From positions 1-20,145 of IMG/VR virus record IMGVR_UViG_3300042375_000086: a stretch of 20,145 nucleotides of DNA; one strand, 5' to 3'. The position numbers and the translations under genes were made by a program. The notes beneath the pieces are model-generated. The model had not been told where the DNA came from. It saw only the letters and a program-made list of their open reading frames with translations, and ran no database searches. How positions within the stretch are numbered: the first letter of the stretch is position 1; each line of letters opens with the position of its first letter. The DNA comes from a virus. Shown here one piece after another: positions 10,557 to 18,226 of this stretch.

Positions 10557-11539
10557 AACGCACTCACATCAATCACTTCACCACGAAACTCAATATGGTC
10601 ATCTGAAAACCGATGTACCAATTCTGGCCATAAGAGTTGTCCATTAAAGAAGTTTAGCACAGCAAAACCGCTTCTATGGTTAGAAGGATTAAGTTCAGCA
10701 TAAGTAAACTGTGGGCCATCTGGTTCAGCCAAAGTCCCCGTATCAACACCAAACCGATTCCCGTTATAGTCAGAAAAAGGTGTTACTTTCAAAGAATGTA
10801 GGTGTCCCGTGATGATGGACACACCCGCATTGACAGTATTGTTATGGGCAGCGTGAACCCCATTCTTATATCGGTGCTTAACAATCACTTTAGAAGTAGG
10901 CCATACTGCCCAACAGAAGTCCCAATTTGGGATATGGTCTGTCAGCTTAAAGCCAAATACTTCTTTAAACTGTGGTGCGTGTTGCGCTAATCTGTTACCA
11001 AAGCGAATATCGTGATTGCCCCATGTAAACACTAGCTTTACATTGTGTCGAGCTTCTTTAGCGGTTTCCTCTATTTCATCCAACGCAGATTGCGTAGCTT
11101 TGAGTTCTTGGATGACAGAAGTCTGAGGAAGTTCAGTTACGTCGTGGCGGCTTATGGACGCTCCATCGAACGCATCCCCGTTACATATCACCGCCTTGGG
11201 TTTGAACGTCTCTATAGCCCATAGAAGCCCTTTAAACGCTGTTGTTCGTTGTCCAATGAAGTGGGCATCAGAGAAAACAATCACAGTCCCATCCAGTATC
11301 CCAAGGTCAATCTGTTTTAAAGGAGAAAACGATTGTTTCCTAGCATCATACAAAGCACCTCTATGGTCAGAAGAATTTAACTTGATGTTATGAAACTTCT
11401 CCATGTTGCGTCTTCTTGAATGGATATTTCTAATATTGACACCAAGTATCTTTGCTAGTTTTTGAGCAGACTGGTGTTTGTCCCAAAGAGCAATAAAGTC
11501 CTCATCAGAACAAGCCTCACTATGATTAACAGACACCAT
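10553..11539 (-). CDS. Calcineurin-like metallophosphoesterase
   Basis: This 328-residue enzyme carries the full dimetal set: SDAHF (Asp91, His93), GDAFD (Asp122, Asp125), GNHD (174-177, with Asn175 and His176), a later His near VHAAHN (His229 or His232), and GHLH (His246, His248). Such enzymes cleave phosphodiesters in nucleotides or DNA. The first 60 residues (DEDFIALWDKHQSAQKLAKI, then LGVNIRNIHSRRRNMEKFHN) look like a helix-turn-helix that could tether it to DNA, an arrangement I recall in other phage members. AAGGA lies 5 nt before the ATG at 11537-11539, which overlaps the metalloprotease gene by 14 bp. The substrate is unknown; DNA-end processing or nucleotide recycling are options. 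Confidence 0.92.
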   Translation of the reverse strand: MVSVNHSEACSDEDFIALWDKHQSAQKLAKILGVNIRNIHSRRRNMEKFHNIKLNSSDHRGALYDARKQSFSPLKQIDLGILDGTVIVFSDAHFIGQRTTAFKGLLWAIETFKPKAVICNGDAFDGASISRHDVTELPQTSVIQELKATQSALDEIEETAKEARHNVKLVFTWGNHDIRFGNRLAQHAPQFKEVFGFKLTDHIPNWDFCWAVWPTSKVIVKHRYKNGVHAAHNNTVNAGVSIITGHLHSLKVTPFSDYNGNRFGVDTGTLAEPDGPQFTYAELNPSNHRSGFAVLNFFNGQLLWPELVHRFSDDHIEFRGEVIDVSAF

Positions 11540-11900
11540 TTGAATCCTTAGAAAGTAACTTTTCTAGCAGATTGATAACCCTATGCTCTTGCATCTCAAT
11601 CTCATCTTGAGATGATTTGGGGTCTTGAGAAACAACCATCAAGTCATGCAAAAAGATATGCAATAACTCATGCAAAGCAGTCTTATCTAAGCTCTCTGGA
11701 GTTATCTTTTCAGCCCCAAAGTCTCCTAAACGATACACAGCCAATCTAGCGTTAGGGGTAAACTCAACAGAAGCCATTGCTTGCTTGGCAGGTTTACTAC
11801 CCTTTTCGATTCTCCAATCACCAAGACTCAGAACTTGTTGCCACTTTCTAACACTTAGTGCAAACAGTTCAGCGTGTTCTGGTGTAGGAATGTTAGCCAT
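11526..11900 (-). CDS. HExxH zinc metalloprotease-like protein
   Basis: This 124-residue protein has ALHELLHIFLHDLM (76-89): His77-Glu78-x-x-His81 as the gluzincin core, with His85 a likely third ligand (HExxHxxxH spacing). The rest, WQQVLSLGDWRIEKG, MASVEFTPNARLAVYRLG and EHRVINLLEKLL, resembles small SprT/WSS1-like phage metallopeptidases. Such enzymes clear protein from DNA or trim proteins; here the target is unknown. AAGGTG lies 6 nt before its ATG. It sits between the lysozyme and the metallophosphoesterase, so it could belong to the lysis or the DNA-metabolism group. Confidence 0.84.
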   Translation of the reverse strand: MANIPTPEHAELFALSVRKWQQVLSLGDWRIEKGSKPAKQAMASVEFTPNARLAVYRLGDFGAEKITPESLDKTALHELLHIFLHDLMVVSQDPKSSQDEIEMQEHRVINLLEKLLSKDSNGVC

Positions 11901-11930
11901 ATCAACACCTTATACAGTATTTGTTACAGT

Positions 11931-12434
11931 TTAGTTTAAAAACAAAGCCACTTCAGCTTTACGTCTTTTGACAAGCCCTGCAACTTCTTTCCCACCCGCC
12001 TTAGTCCACGACATAAAAGCCTGTGCTGCGCCATCCCAATCCTCACGATTGACCTTCATGCGGATGGTTGACCTCTGGTAGTTTCCTAGCCCAGCGTTGT
12101 ACGCAAAAGAGACAACAGCGTCGAATTTGCTTTGATGGTTAACAAGATTAGGAGACAGTCGAAGAACACCACGTTCAAAAGTATTGATGTCAACTTTGAA
12201 CAACTCGACCAGTTCATCTTTAGACCAAACACGGGCATCTCCCTCTTTCAGTTGATAGTCAGACCTGATAAGCCCTGTATAACCCTCTTTACGGGCGTTT
12301 GGGAGGGCTAATTGGTCGCTGTACATAGCGTGACCCCACCCAACAGTCCAAATGGCGGCAGAGCATCTGTAAGGCTTGTTTCTATAGCCCTCAAAGAAGT
12401 GCATCAAGTCCTCACCAGCCTTGCTGATTTTCAT
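11931..12434 (-). CDS. GH24 lysozyme (endolysin)
   Basis: This 167-residue muramidase cuts the glycan backbone of peptidoglycan to release progeny. It shows the T4/P21-type E-8aa-(D/C)-5aa-T triad: Glu15 in FFEGYRNKPY, Cys24 in the usual Asp place, and Thr30 in IWTVGWGH. Downstream are FDAVVSFAYNAGLGNYQRST (104-123) and AAQAFMSWTKAGGKEVAGLV (136-155), both hallmark helices. The first residues (MKISKAGEDLMHFFEG) are polar with no signal peptide or SAR anchor, so a canonical holin should be needed for release. Its ATG overlaps the holin TGA (ATGA). Expression is as part of the leftward lysis operon. Confidence 0.95.
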   Translation of the reverse strand: MKISKAGEDLMHFFEGYRNKPYRCSAAIWTVGWGHAMYSDQLALPNARKEGYTGLIRSDYQLKEGDARVWSKDELVELFKVDINTFERGVLRLSPNLVNHQSKFDAVVSFAYNAGLGNYQRSTIRMKVNREDWDGAAQAFMSWTKAGGKEVAGLVKRRKAEVALFLN

Positions 12435-12934
12435 TTCTTAGCCCAAGAACGTGACCCGAACCAAAATCCAATTATTCCTCCAAGCATAGCCATCTCATCA
12501 CTAGAGAAAATAATGTCAGAAACTCGAATCAAATCGTCCATGTTAGTCACCAAACTAGGACGGGAGTAAACGTAGTAGGCAATCCAAGCGTTAATCATGC
12601 ACAACTCTAAAACAAAGATGTAGGTCACTACAGGGCGTACAGTCCCTACGAAGTTGACTACCCAAGTAGAAGCCATCTCCAAGACCTTCTCATCGTGCTT
12701 GAGAGCCGCCTCGGTCATCTGGGCATCTGTTTGCATGGCAATCTGGTCTGTGCGGATTTCCTCGACCTTCTGTTGGGCAATAAAACCCTGTGCCGCCAGT
12801 TGTAGTTCTCTTTCAGTCTGTACTTGAGCCAAGGCTAATTCATGCTTTTGGTCTGCTTTGTTTTGAAAGTAATCCAATAGTTTTGGCAAACCAGAGATTA
12901 AAAGACCACCTAGTGTTGAGAATAGAGAAAGCAT
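12431..12934 (-). CDS. Holin, 3-TM family
   Basis: This 167-residue protein has a weak N-terminal hydrophobic segment (LFSTLGGLLISGLPKLL, 4-20), a charged Gln/Glu/Lys-rich coiled-coil (about 25-85), a long membrane region VVNFVGTVRPVVTYIFVLEL then INAWIAYYVY, and the closing MLGGIIGFWFGSRSWAKK. 'GGxxGFWFGSR' is the signature end of the phage/GTA 3-TM holin family. Holins make lethal membrane lesions that let endolysin out at a fixed time. It overlaps the lysozyme start by 4 bp, the classic lysis pair. The long coiled coil before the membrane segments is expected in this family. Confidence 0.88.
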   Translation of the reverse strand: MLSLFSTLGGLLISGLPKLLDYFQNKADQKHELALAQVQTERELQLAAQGFIAQQKVEEIRTDQIAMQTDAQMTEAALKHDEKVLEMASTWVVNFVGTVRPVVTYIFVLELCMINAWIAYYVYSRPSLVTNMDDLIRVSDIIFSSDEMAMLGGIIGFWFGSRSWAKK

Positions 12935-12941
12935 AAAGTCC

Positions 12942-13091
12942 TTAAAAGGGAAGTTTAGACAACAAGTAATCCATGATTCTGTCTGACAAGAAGTTAGGTA
13001 ATATTTTCATAATGTCGAAAAACAACATAGCCGCCCAAGCACCGCCAATTATCTTAAAAACCATGTCGGCAGTCTTTTGGTACTCATTCAC
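12942..13091 (-). CDS. 49-aa membrane peptide
   Basis: This frame starts with GTG at 13089-13091, which overlaps the previous TGA (GTGA) and has AGGTG 6 nt upstream; a longer frame to 13148 is open but would double-cover the upstream gene. The product is NEYQKTADMVFKIIGGAWAA, then MLFFDIMKILPNFLSDRIMD and YLLSKLPF. One clear membrane helix (about 9-28) and a second amphipathic one are visible. It is directly upstream of the 3-TM holin, so an antiholin or pinholin-like regulator is possible; no family match was recognised. Confidence 0.68.
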   Translation of the reverse strand: MNEYQKTADMVFKIIGGAWAAMLFFDIMKILPNFLSDRIMDYLLSKLPF

Positions 13092-13576
13092 CGACCACAC
13101 CTGTTGGTAGCACAGTGGTCTAAGATTTCCCAAATGCCATACCCGCACATAACAATGATTAACAGAAGACCACCAAGCATCAAGCCTAGTTCTAAGTCTT
13201 CTTGGTCAGCCTTCTTTTTGCGTTCAGCCGCTTCTTTCTCTCGCCTAGCGTTATGAGCATCTTCTATGTCCATAGCAGAGGCACGAGCCTTAATCTTCTG
13301 CCATACGTCCATCTTGTTAGACTGAAAGAACAACATCTGAAGTTCTTTTTCAAAGGTTGCCGCTTGGTCTAAAGCCATCTCTATCTGAAGGGCTGTACCC
13401 ATGCTAGAGCCACCCTTCTTGGCAGACACTACGGCTTTGGTAGCCTCACTCTTAGCATTGAAATACTTACCTAGTAAAGGCCCAAGCGAAGCCACATCAT
13501 CAACAGTCTTAGAAGCCTGTTTAATGAGCTTTACGGCACTTTGGATGCCTTCTAGGGCTAGTTCTGGGCTAATCAT
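13088..13576 (-). CDS. Coiled-coil protein with C-terminal membrane anchor
   Basis: This 162-residue protein has an N-terminal helical region (ISPELALEGIQSAVKLIKQA), a Lys-rich central stretch, an extended coiled coil (ALDQAATFEKELQMLFF, then MDVWQKIKARASAMDIEDAH and NARREKEAAERKKKADQEDL) and one strong C-terminal membrane helix LGLMLGGLLLIIVMCGYGIW (about 129-148), ending HCATNRCGR. Tail-anchored topology, with the bulk in the cytoplasm, is likely. A spanin would have an N-terminal anchor, so that role is unlikely. A lysis regulator or membrane-tethered virion factor is possible. Its ATG overlaps the TGA of the frame at 13573-13737. Confidence 0.75.
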   Translation of the reverse strand: MISPELALEGIQSAVKLIKQASKTVDDVASLGPLLGKYFNAKSEATKAVVSAKKGGSSMGTALQIEMALDQAATFEKELQMLFFQSNKMDVWQKIKARASAMDIEDAHNARREKEAAERKKKADQEDLELGLMLGGLLLIIVMCGYGIWEILDHCATNRCGR

Positions 13577-13737
13577 TTCTTCTCAATTTTTTTCCACTCA
13601 AGGCAATAGACTTTTCTGTTGTAGACATCACCCGTCCAGCCCCACCTAACACACCTGTACTCAACCGATGTAAGGAAAGCAGATTGCAATAATATAGCCG
13701 CAAGATATGACAAAACAAATGAGAAAAGCAAGAGCAA
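13573..13737 (-). CDS. 54-aa membrane protein with RWGWTGDVYNRKVYCLEW tail
   Basis: This frame ends with TGA 13573-13575, overlapping the next gene's ATG (ATGA). The tail, CVRWGWTGDVYNRKVYCLEW followed by KKIEKK, resembles a phage family in which a short N-terminal membrane helix precedes 'C-x-x-W-x-WTGDVYNRKVxCLxW', with two cysteines that could pair. The N-terminus LLLLFSFVLSYLAAILLQSA is hydrophobic, like a signal anchor. There is no ATG in the frame; the earliest candidate is TTG at 13735-13737 with no good Shine-Dalgarno. The actual product may come from a +1 shift out of the 13661-13783 gene. An outer or periplasmic lysis (spanin-like) role is speculation. Confidence 0.6.
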   Translation of the reverse strand: MLLLFSFVLSYLAAILLQSAFLTSVEYRCVRWGWTGDVYNRKVYCLEWKKIEKK

Positions 13738-13783
13738 TGATAGGCTCTAGCCAATCTATTATTTTTTTATCAAGGTCTGCCAT
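13661..13783 (-). CDS. 40-aa membrane peptide in another frame
   Basis: This frame runs from ATG 13781-13783, inside the end of the XhlA-like gene, to TGA 13661-13663. The product is MADLDKKIIDWLEPIIALAF, then LICFVISCGYIIAICFPYIG: an acidic head and one long membrane helix with three cysteines. It overlaps the 54-aa frame by 77 bp in a different register, so the two share the same hydrophobic DNA. GGTG lies 5 nt before the ATG. It could be the true N-terminus of a +1-shifted fusion with the WGWTGDVYNRK tail. Confidence 0.6.
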   Translation of the reverse strand: MADLDKKIIDWLEPIIALAFLICFVISCGYIIAICFPYIG

Positions 13784-13983
13784 ATAGCACCAGCAGCCAT
13801 CACCAAGCCACCTATCCAAAGCATAGGCTTAGCAAGTGAAGCAATCCATCCCAACACCTTAACTGCGCCTTGGGCGGCTTCTATGGCCTCTACAAGACCC
13901 TTGGTGTTGTTGTCAATCCTGTCAACCTTTTGCTCAAGAGTAACCAATCGGTTGTAGATTTGTTCGTGAGTAATGTTGTCCAT
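13759..13983 (-). CDS. XhlA-like coiled-coil/membrane protein
   Basis: This 74-residue protein has an N-terminal heptad-like helix (HEQIYNRLVTLEQKVDRIDN then TKGLVEAIEAAQGAVKVLGW) and a C-terminal membrane helix (KPMLWIGGLVMAAGAIWQ). 'Coiled coil, then AxxGAxxVLxWIAxxAKPxLWIGGLV' is the pattern of XhlA/hemolysin-type lysis accessory proteins in phages, which sit in the membrane and help holin function. The tail-anchored topology matches. It is the first gene after the tail fibre, with the lysis genes following, so it probably opens the lysis cassette. Its 3' end overlaps the start of the 40-aa peptide. Confidence 0.8.
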   Translation of the reverse strand: MDNITHEQIYNRLVTLEQKVDRIDNNTKGLVEAIEAAQGAVKVLGWIASLAKPMLWIGGLVMAAGAIWQTLIKK

Positions 13984-13988
13984 GATTT

Positions 13989-15035
13989 TTAATACTCAAT
14001 AACAACAATGCCACTAGCACCAGCACCGCCACCGCTATTGCTACTACCTCCACCGCCACCTCCTGAGCCGTATGCTTTACCAGCTTTGCCAACTCCAAAT
14101 TGTGATGCTGAACTACCACCACCACCCCAGTAAGAAGCACCGCCAACTCCACCCGTTCCATAGGTAGAGCCATATGCTCCCATACCAGAGCCACCTAATA
14201 TATTTATATCTCCACCAGTAGCAGATGGCTCGGTATCTTGATTATCTAAGCCAGTCCAACCCTTACCGCCTTTTACAGTTGTAGCACCATAGACAAAAGT
14301 AGAGTCATTTCCATTTGCACTAGCAGCCCCGCCCGCACCAACAGTTACAGTTGCAGAACTACCAGACAATGTAAGTATTTTTATTGCTGTAGAACCTGCA
14401 CCACCACCAACATTATTTGTACCACTACCACCAGCACCACCACCCGTGACAGTAACTTTACATTTAACTACGCCCGATGGGACAGTCCAAGTACCAGATG
14501 AAGTAAAAACATCCATATTACTAAAACCACCAGAGGGTGATGCCCAAGTAGGTGCGCCAGACCCTGTTGATGCTAATACCTGACCAGCAGTGCCCGCAGA
14601 AGTGTAAGCATGGGCAGTTCCAGTTCCATAACCAACCCCTCCAGCAGTTGCAGTGGCAGTTGAGTTAGTACCGCCATTGGCAATTGGTAAAACTCCCGTC
14701 ACACCAGTAGTTAAAGGAAGCCCCGTTAAATTTGTGGCAACCCCGCTAGTAGGCGTTCCAAGAACAGGTGTCACCAAGGTAGGTGACGTTAAAGTCGGTG
14801 AAGTTGATAGGACGTTGTTACCAGAGCCAGTAGATGTAGAAACACCTGTACCTCCAGCAGTAACAGCAAGAAGGTCACCAGATGTACCTGCTTGCAAATC
14901 CTTCAATTGAGCCATCAATGTACGGATAGCATTGTTGATTCCCGAAGGCGCACAGCCCTCGTCGATGTTAATGCCACCAATATCCGTATTATTGTTAGCG
15001 GTACTGCTGTACTCTGAGATTTTTGTCTTTGGCAT
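13989..15035 (-). CDS. Tail fibre / receptor-binding protein with Gly-rich tip
   Basis: This 348-residue fibre protein has an N-terminal attachment-like segment (PKTKISEYSSTANNN, then EGCAPSGINNAIRTLMAQLK and DLQAGTSGD) that recurs in podo- and siphovirus fibres. A Thr/Gly/Ser/Pro repeat shaft (about 55-165: TSPTLTSPTLVTPVLGTPTS, LPLTTGVTGVLPIANGGTNS) follows. The C-terminal 160 residues (FTSSGTWTVPSGV, KVTVTGGGAGGSG, then glycine blocks to GASGIVVIEY) resemble T4 gp38/S16-type glycine-rich adhesin tips, where polyglycine loops form the receptor-binding lattice. Adhesin specificity would lie in these variable loops. AGGA lies before the ATG at 15033-15035. Confidence 0.88.
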   Translation of the reverse strand: MPKTKISEYSSTANNNTDIGGINIDEGCAPSGINNAIRTLMAQLKDLQAGTSGDLLAVTAGGTGVSTSTGSGNNVLSTSPTLTSPTLVTPVLGTPTSGVATNLTGLPLTTGVTGVLPIANGGTNSTATATAGGVGYGTGTAHAYTSAGTAGQVLASTGSGAPTWASPSGGFSNMDVFTSSGTWTVPSGVVKCKVTVTGGGAGGSGTNNVGGGAGSTAIKILTLSGSSATVTVGAGGAASANGNDSTFVYGATTVKGGKGWTGLDNQDTEPSATGGDINILGGSGMGAYGSTYGTGGVGGASYWGGGGSSASQFGVGKAGKAYGSGGGGGGSSNSGGGAGASGIVVIEY

Positions 15036-15045
15036 ATTAGTCCTA

Positions 15046-16986
15046 TTATGGGTTAGCCATACCAGTTAAATCAACTCGATAAGGCTTTTCTGTTAAACCA
15101 AATGTTGCTCCATATCCTAACTGAAGTGCTTTACGTTGCAATTCTTTGCTCAATGGCTCAACTGTCATAACAGATGCTTTTTTCATCAATGTAGCTGCTA
15201 ATTTAGGGTCTAGCATTGCATTAACCAGCAACTCACGAATTGCATCGTCTGTGCCGTTATAAAGCCAGTTCATAGGTGCAGATACCTTCTGTAAAACAAG
15301 AGGAACATCACCAAACATTTGCTTCCCAATCATGCCACCAATTACATTAGCTGTACTCATGTTTTTAAATGTATCCGAACCCATTGATTTTGTAGCACGA
15401 GCTAATACGCCACTATCTAAATCTTCAGCAACACGCTTAAGCACCGCAAGTTGCGTAGTAGAAAGATTAGTTTCTTTTTCGGCAGCACGAATAGCATTTA
15501 AAAATTTAGGTTGTGAAATCAAATAATCATTAACCCTTGACGGGTCTGGAGTAGTTGAAAGAACTTTACCTTTAAATTCTTGAGCAGCCTCAAGACGCTC
15601 AATTCCTCTGCTAGAAGCAGCATACTTACTCAAGTAGTCTTTGTAACCAGTAGCACCTGCTTCAATAGCATCATCTACAGCACGAATAACTGCACTAAGT
15701 GGTTCTTTTGCGGCTTTATACGCACCCGCAGTTGGCCCACCTCTGTCAGACTTGTCCAACAAACCTTGGGCAGCAGCCCTCAAATCTTTACGAATCTCAT
15801 AAAGTTCAGCAGGTGTAGATGCACGAGCAATATCGTCTTTAGCATCTTTCATCACAGAAATAACAGTCTGACGCTTACCAACTGGTGAAGCAAGAATGTC
15901 ATCAATAGTCTTATTAACTGTTAAAGCAATTCCAGATTGAAATATCTCTGGTGTAACAGTAGAATTAGCAAATGCGTTTTCACGCAATGGTGCAGTTACT
16001 TCATCACGCTTCTTAATGGCTGCTGTAAGTGCATCATCATCTTTAGCAAGACGATTAAGAATAGCCATCTGTGCTTGATTAGCTTCTAAAGCCTGAGTAG
16101 CAAAACGCCCCTTAGTTACATCCATTCCTTTTAATGCAGTCTCAGCATTAATCAAACCAATGTCACGAGTCGCTTGTGCAGTTGTAGGTGTGTATCCGCC
16201 AATCTTAGGAACATAAGTTGCACCAGCCTTAATTGCTTGTTCAGCATCAGATGCCAAGTTACGCAACACATTTCCTGTAATAACTTCACGCCCTGCCTCA
16301 GTAAATGGACGCACAATCTCTCTGGTTGTACGAGCAAGAACAGGCGCAGAACCTACAGCACCACCTGCTGTAGTAGCACCAGCCAAAGCACCTAATGCCT
16401 GACCAACAGGGCCAACATCACTCTCACGAGCAGCACCAGATGCCAATGCACCACCAGCAGCAGCAGCACCTTGAGTCTCTAAACTCTTAGTAAAGAAATC
16501 TTGCGCTGGTACTGGCAAATACTTAGCAACAGCAGCAGGGGCAGCAACGCCAAACCCTGCACTTGTTACATCTTGTACGATACGCTCTTGAGAAGTTTGT
16601 GGAGTAGGAACGCCAATTCGAGTCATTAAGTCTTGCAGACCCTGACTACTAGGCTTCATAACTTGGCGACCCGCCAAAATGTTAATCAATCCTGTTAGCG
16701 CATCAGCACCAATAGTAGGAATAGACAAAGCACCAGTTAATGCTGCTCGTCCTGTTAAACCTAGTTGTCTACCAAGGTCTTTAGCACTACCAATTTGCAT
16801 TTGCTCTGGACGAGGATAGCTAGTAATTTCTTTAATAGCTTCTTCTCTTGTTAACTTTTTAGCAGGTGCTGGTTGCTCAACAACTTTTTCACCACCAAGA
16901 ATAGCCAAACCTGCATCAGAGACTTTCGATAAGTCACCTGATTGCAATGCTATCAAGTCTTCATCTGACAGTTTGGTCAAGTCCAT
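15046..16986 (-). CDS. Large internal/ejection-type virion protein
   Basis: This 646-residue protein is mostly helical and Ala-rich. It begins MDLTKLSDEDLIALQSGDLS, a motif seen at the N-terminus of phage internal virion proteins, then has hydrophobic Ala/Gly-rich stretches (ALTGALSIPTIGADALTGL, TAGGAVGSAPVLA) and many helical segments (RNLASDAEQAIKAG, AILNRLAKDDDALTAAIKKR). No catalytic motif was seen, in particular no lytic transglycosylase ESxG pattern. Its position beside the fibre and the other large proteins fits a protein carried in the head and ejected with DNA. TAATG connects it to the upstream gene. Confidence 0.7.
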   Translation of the reverse strand: MDLTKLSDEDLIALQSGDLSKVSDAGLAILGGEKVVEQPAPAKKLTREEAIKEITSYPRPEQMQIGSAKDLGRQLGLTGRAALTGALSIPTIGADALTGLINILAGRQVMKPSSQGLQDLMTRIGVPTPQTSQERIVQDVTSAGFGVAAPAAVAKYLPVPAQDFFTKSLETQGAAAAGGALASGAARESDVGPVGQALGALAGATTAGGAVGSAPVLARTTREIVRPFTEAGREVITGNVLRNLASDAEQAIKAGATYVPKIGGYTPTTAQATRDIGLINAETALKGMDVTKGRFATQALEANQAQMAILNRLAKDDDALTAAIKKRDEVTAPLRENAFANSTVTPEIFQSGIALTVNKTIDDILASPVGKRQTVISVMKDAKDDIARASTPAELYEIRKDLRAAAQGLLDKSDRGGPTAGAYKAAKEPLSAVIRAVDDAIEAGATGYKDYLSKYAASSRGIERLEAAQEFKGKVLSTTPDPSRVNDYLISQPKFLNAIRAAEKETNLSTTQLAVLKRVAEDLDSGVLARATKSMGSDTFKNMSTANVIGGMIGKQMFGDVPLVLQKVSAPMNWLYNGTDDAIRELLVNAMLDPKLAATLMKKASVMTVEPLSKELQRKALQLGYGATFGLTEKPYRVDLTGMANP

Positions 16987-18218
16987 TATGGTTTCTTTCT
17001 ACGAGCAATCTCAGCTTGAATGTCAGCCATAGAAGGCATTGTCTGAACAGGTGCAGTTAACGCATCTGCAAGAGGGTTTAACAGTAATGAACCATTACCA
17101 CCTAGTTGCTGAGAAATACTTGAGTAAGGTGCTTTTTGAGCCTCAAGATTACGAGCCTTAGATTCAACTAATTTAGTTGCAACAGAAAGCAATCCCGCAC
17201 GTTCCTCTGGCAATAAAGATTGACCACTTAACGCTCGTTCTGCATAGGCTTTAATTGATTGAGGAATAGAACGATTGCCAAGAATAGTAGCTTTGTCGCC
17301 TTCTTGAACAGCACCTGATGGGTCATAAATCTTACCAATGGCATAAATCAATGCACCATCAGCAGTTTTATTACCTGCATTTGCTTCTGCCACGGCAGCT
17401 TTAGCAGCCTTAAATCTGTCAGCAACTTCCATTGCACCAGTATCTTTAACAACGCCACGCCAATCCTTTAAAACATCAGATTGTGCTTTTGCTATTGCTG
17501 TTGGGTCTTTTAAATCTACTGCAAATTTTGGTGCTTTTGCCGCTGTTTGTGTTTCCAAAAACTTTGCATAATCAGGATTATCTTTGGCAACCATAAACTC
17601 ACGCAAAGAAGTTGGCATTGCATCTTGTTTTGGTGCGCCTTGAGCAACAGTCTCTACTTTTCCAGTAATAGGATTAACACGAATAAGTTTTGCGCCTTCA
17701 GCCAATGAAGTAGTTTCACCACCCATAGCCTTTTGAGAAGCAACCAACTCACTTAGTGCTTTGCGTCCTTCTGGTGAACCCATCAACTGAGGAATTGCTC
17801 GTTGCAAATCAAAGCCACCAGCAGTCATTCCCTCACCTACTCGCTGACCCATTATGTCCTCGCCATACATCTCTTGAGGCTTGGTTACAGCACCTTGGAT
17901 AACACCTTGAATACGTTGTTGTTCAGCTAGTTGTTGTTGCTCTAACTTACGCTTGCGAATCATGTCAGCCAATTGAACATTCTGTAATTGGCTTTGCAAT
18001 GTGTCTTGCATACCGCCTTTATAGGCTTGCTGACCACGCTGTAAGCCTTCAACAATAGATTGTCCTGTGTTACCACCTTGGAACAATCGTCCTGCTAGTG
18101 CGTACAAGGCTTGTGCTTGTGCGTCTTCACGATTACGAGCAATGTCAGTAGGTGACATACCCAACAGACCCATTGTGTCTGCACCGCTAGTCCCAAAAAT
18201 GTCTAATAGTCCAGCCAT
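16986..18218 (-). CDS. Internal virion protein candidate, Gln-rich coiled coil
   Basis: This 410-residue helical protein starts MAGLLDIFGTSGADTMGLLG, contains the Gln-rich region GRLFQGGNTGQSIVEGLQRG then SQLQNVQLADMIRKRKLEQQ (about 43-98), and a helical C-terminal half (AIAKAQSDVLKDWRG; IPQSIKAYAERALSGQSLLP; EERAGLLSVATKLVESKARN). The pattern, location and size match internal or head-tail accessory proteins of podovirus-like phages, but no named family is certain. Its TAA shares bases with the next ATG (TAATG). Gene-to-gene spacing is minimal, so it is co-translated with the neighbouring virion genes. Confidence 0.68.
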   Translation of the reverse strand: MAGLLDIFGTSGADTMGLLGMSPTDIARNREDAQAQALYALAGRLFQGGNTGQSIVEGLQRGQQAYKGGMQDTLQSQLQNVQLADMIRKRKLEQQQLAEQQRIQGVIQGAVTKPQEMYGEDIMGQRVGEGMTAGGFDLQRAIPQLMGSPEGRKALSELVASQKAMGGETTSLAEGAKLIRVNPITGKVETVAQGAPKQDAMPTSLREFMVAKDNPDYAKFLETQTAAKAPKFAVDLKDPTAIAKAQSDVLKDWRGVVKDTGAMEVADRFKAAKAAVAEANAGNKTADGALIYAIGKIYDPSGAVQEGDKATILGNRSIPQSIKAYAERALSGQSLLPEERAGLLSVATKLVESKARNLEAQKAPYSSISQQLGGNGSLLLNPLADALTAPVQTMPSMADIQAEIARRKKP

Positions 18219-18226
18219 GTTAGTCC

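Noticed and set aside
11890-11930. A LexA-like box from ACTGT repeats before the metalloprotease gene
   Set aside because: The two CTGT elements are in direct orientation, not the CTGT-N8-ACAG inverted layout that LexA needs.
13569-13754. A 61-aa Cys/His-rich frame in the lysis region
   Set aside because: It overlaps two better-placed membrane frames and ends without an ATGA link; the Cys/His richness is a by-product of reading hydrophobic codons in another register.
14653-14910. An 85-aa plus-strand frame antisense to the tail fibre
   Set aside because: It comes from the fibre's Thr/Gly/Pro repeats read backwards and has no start signal.
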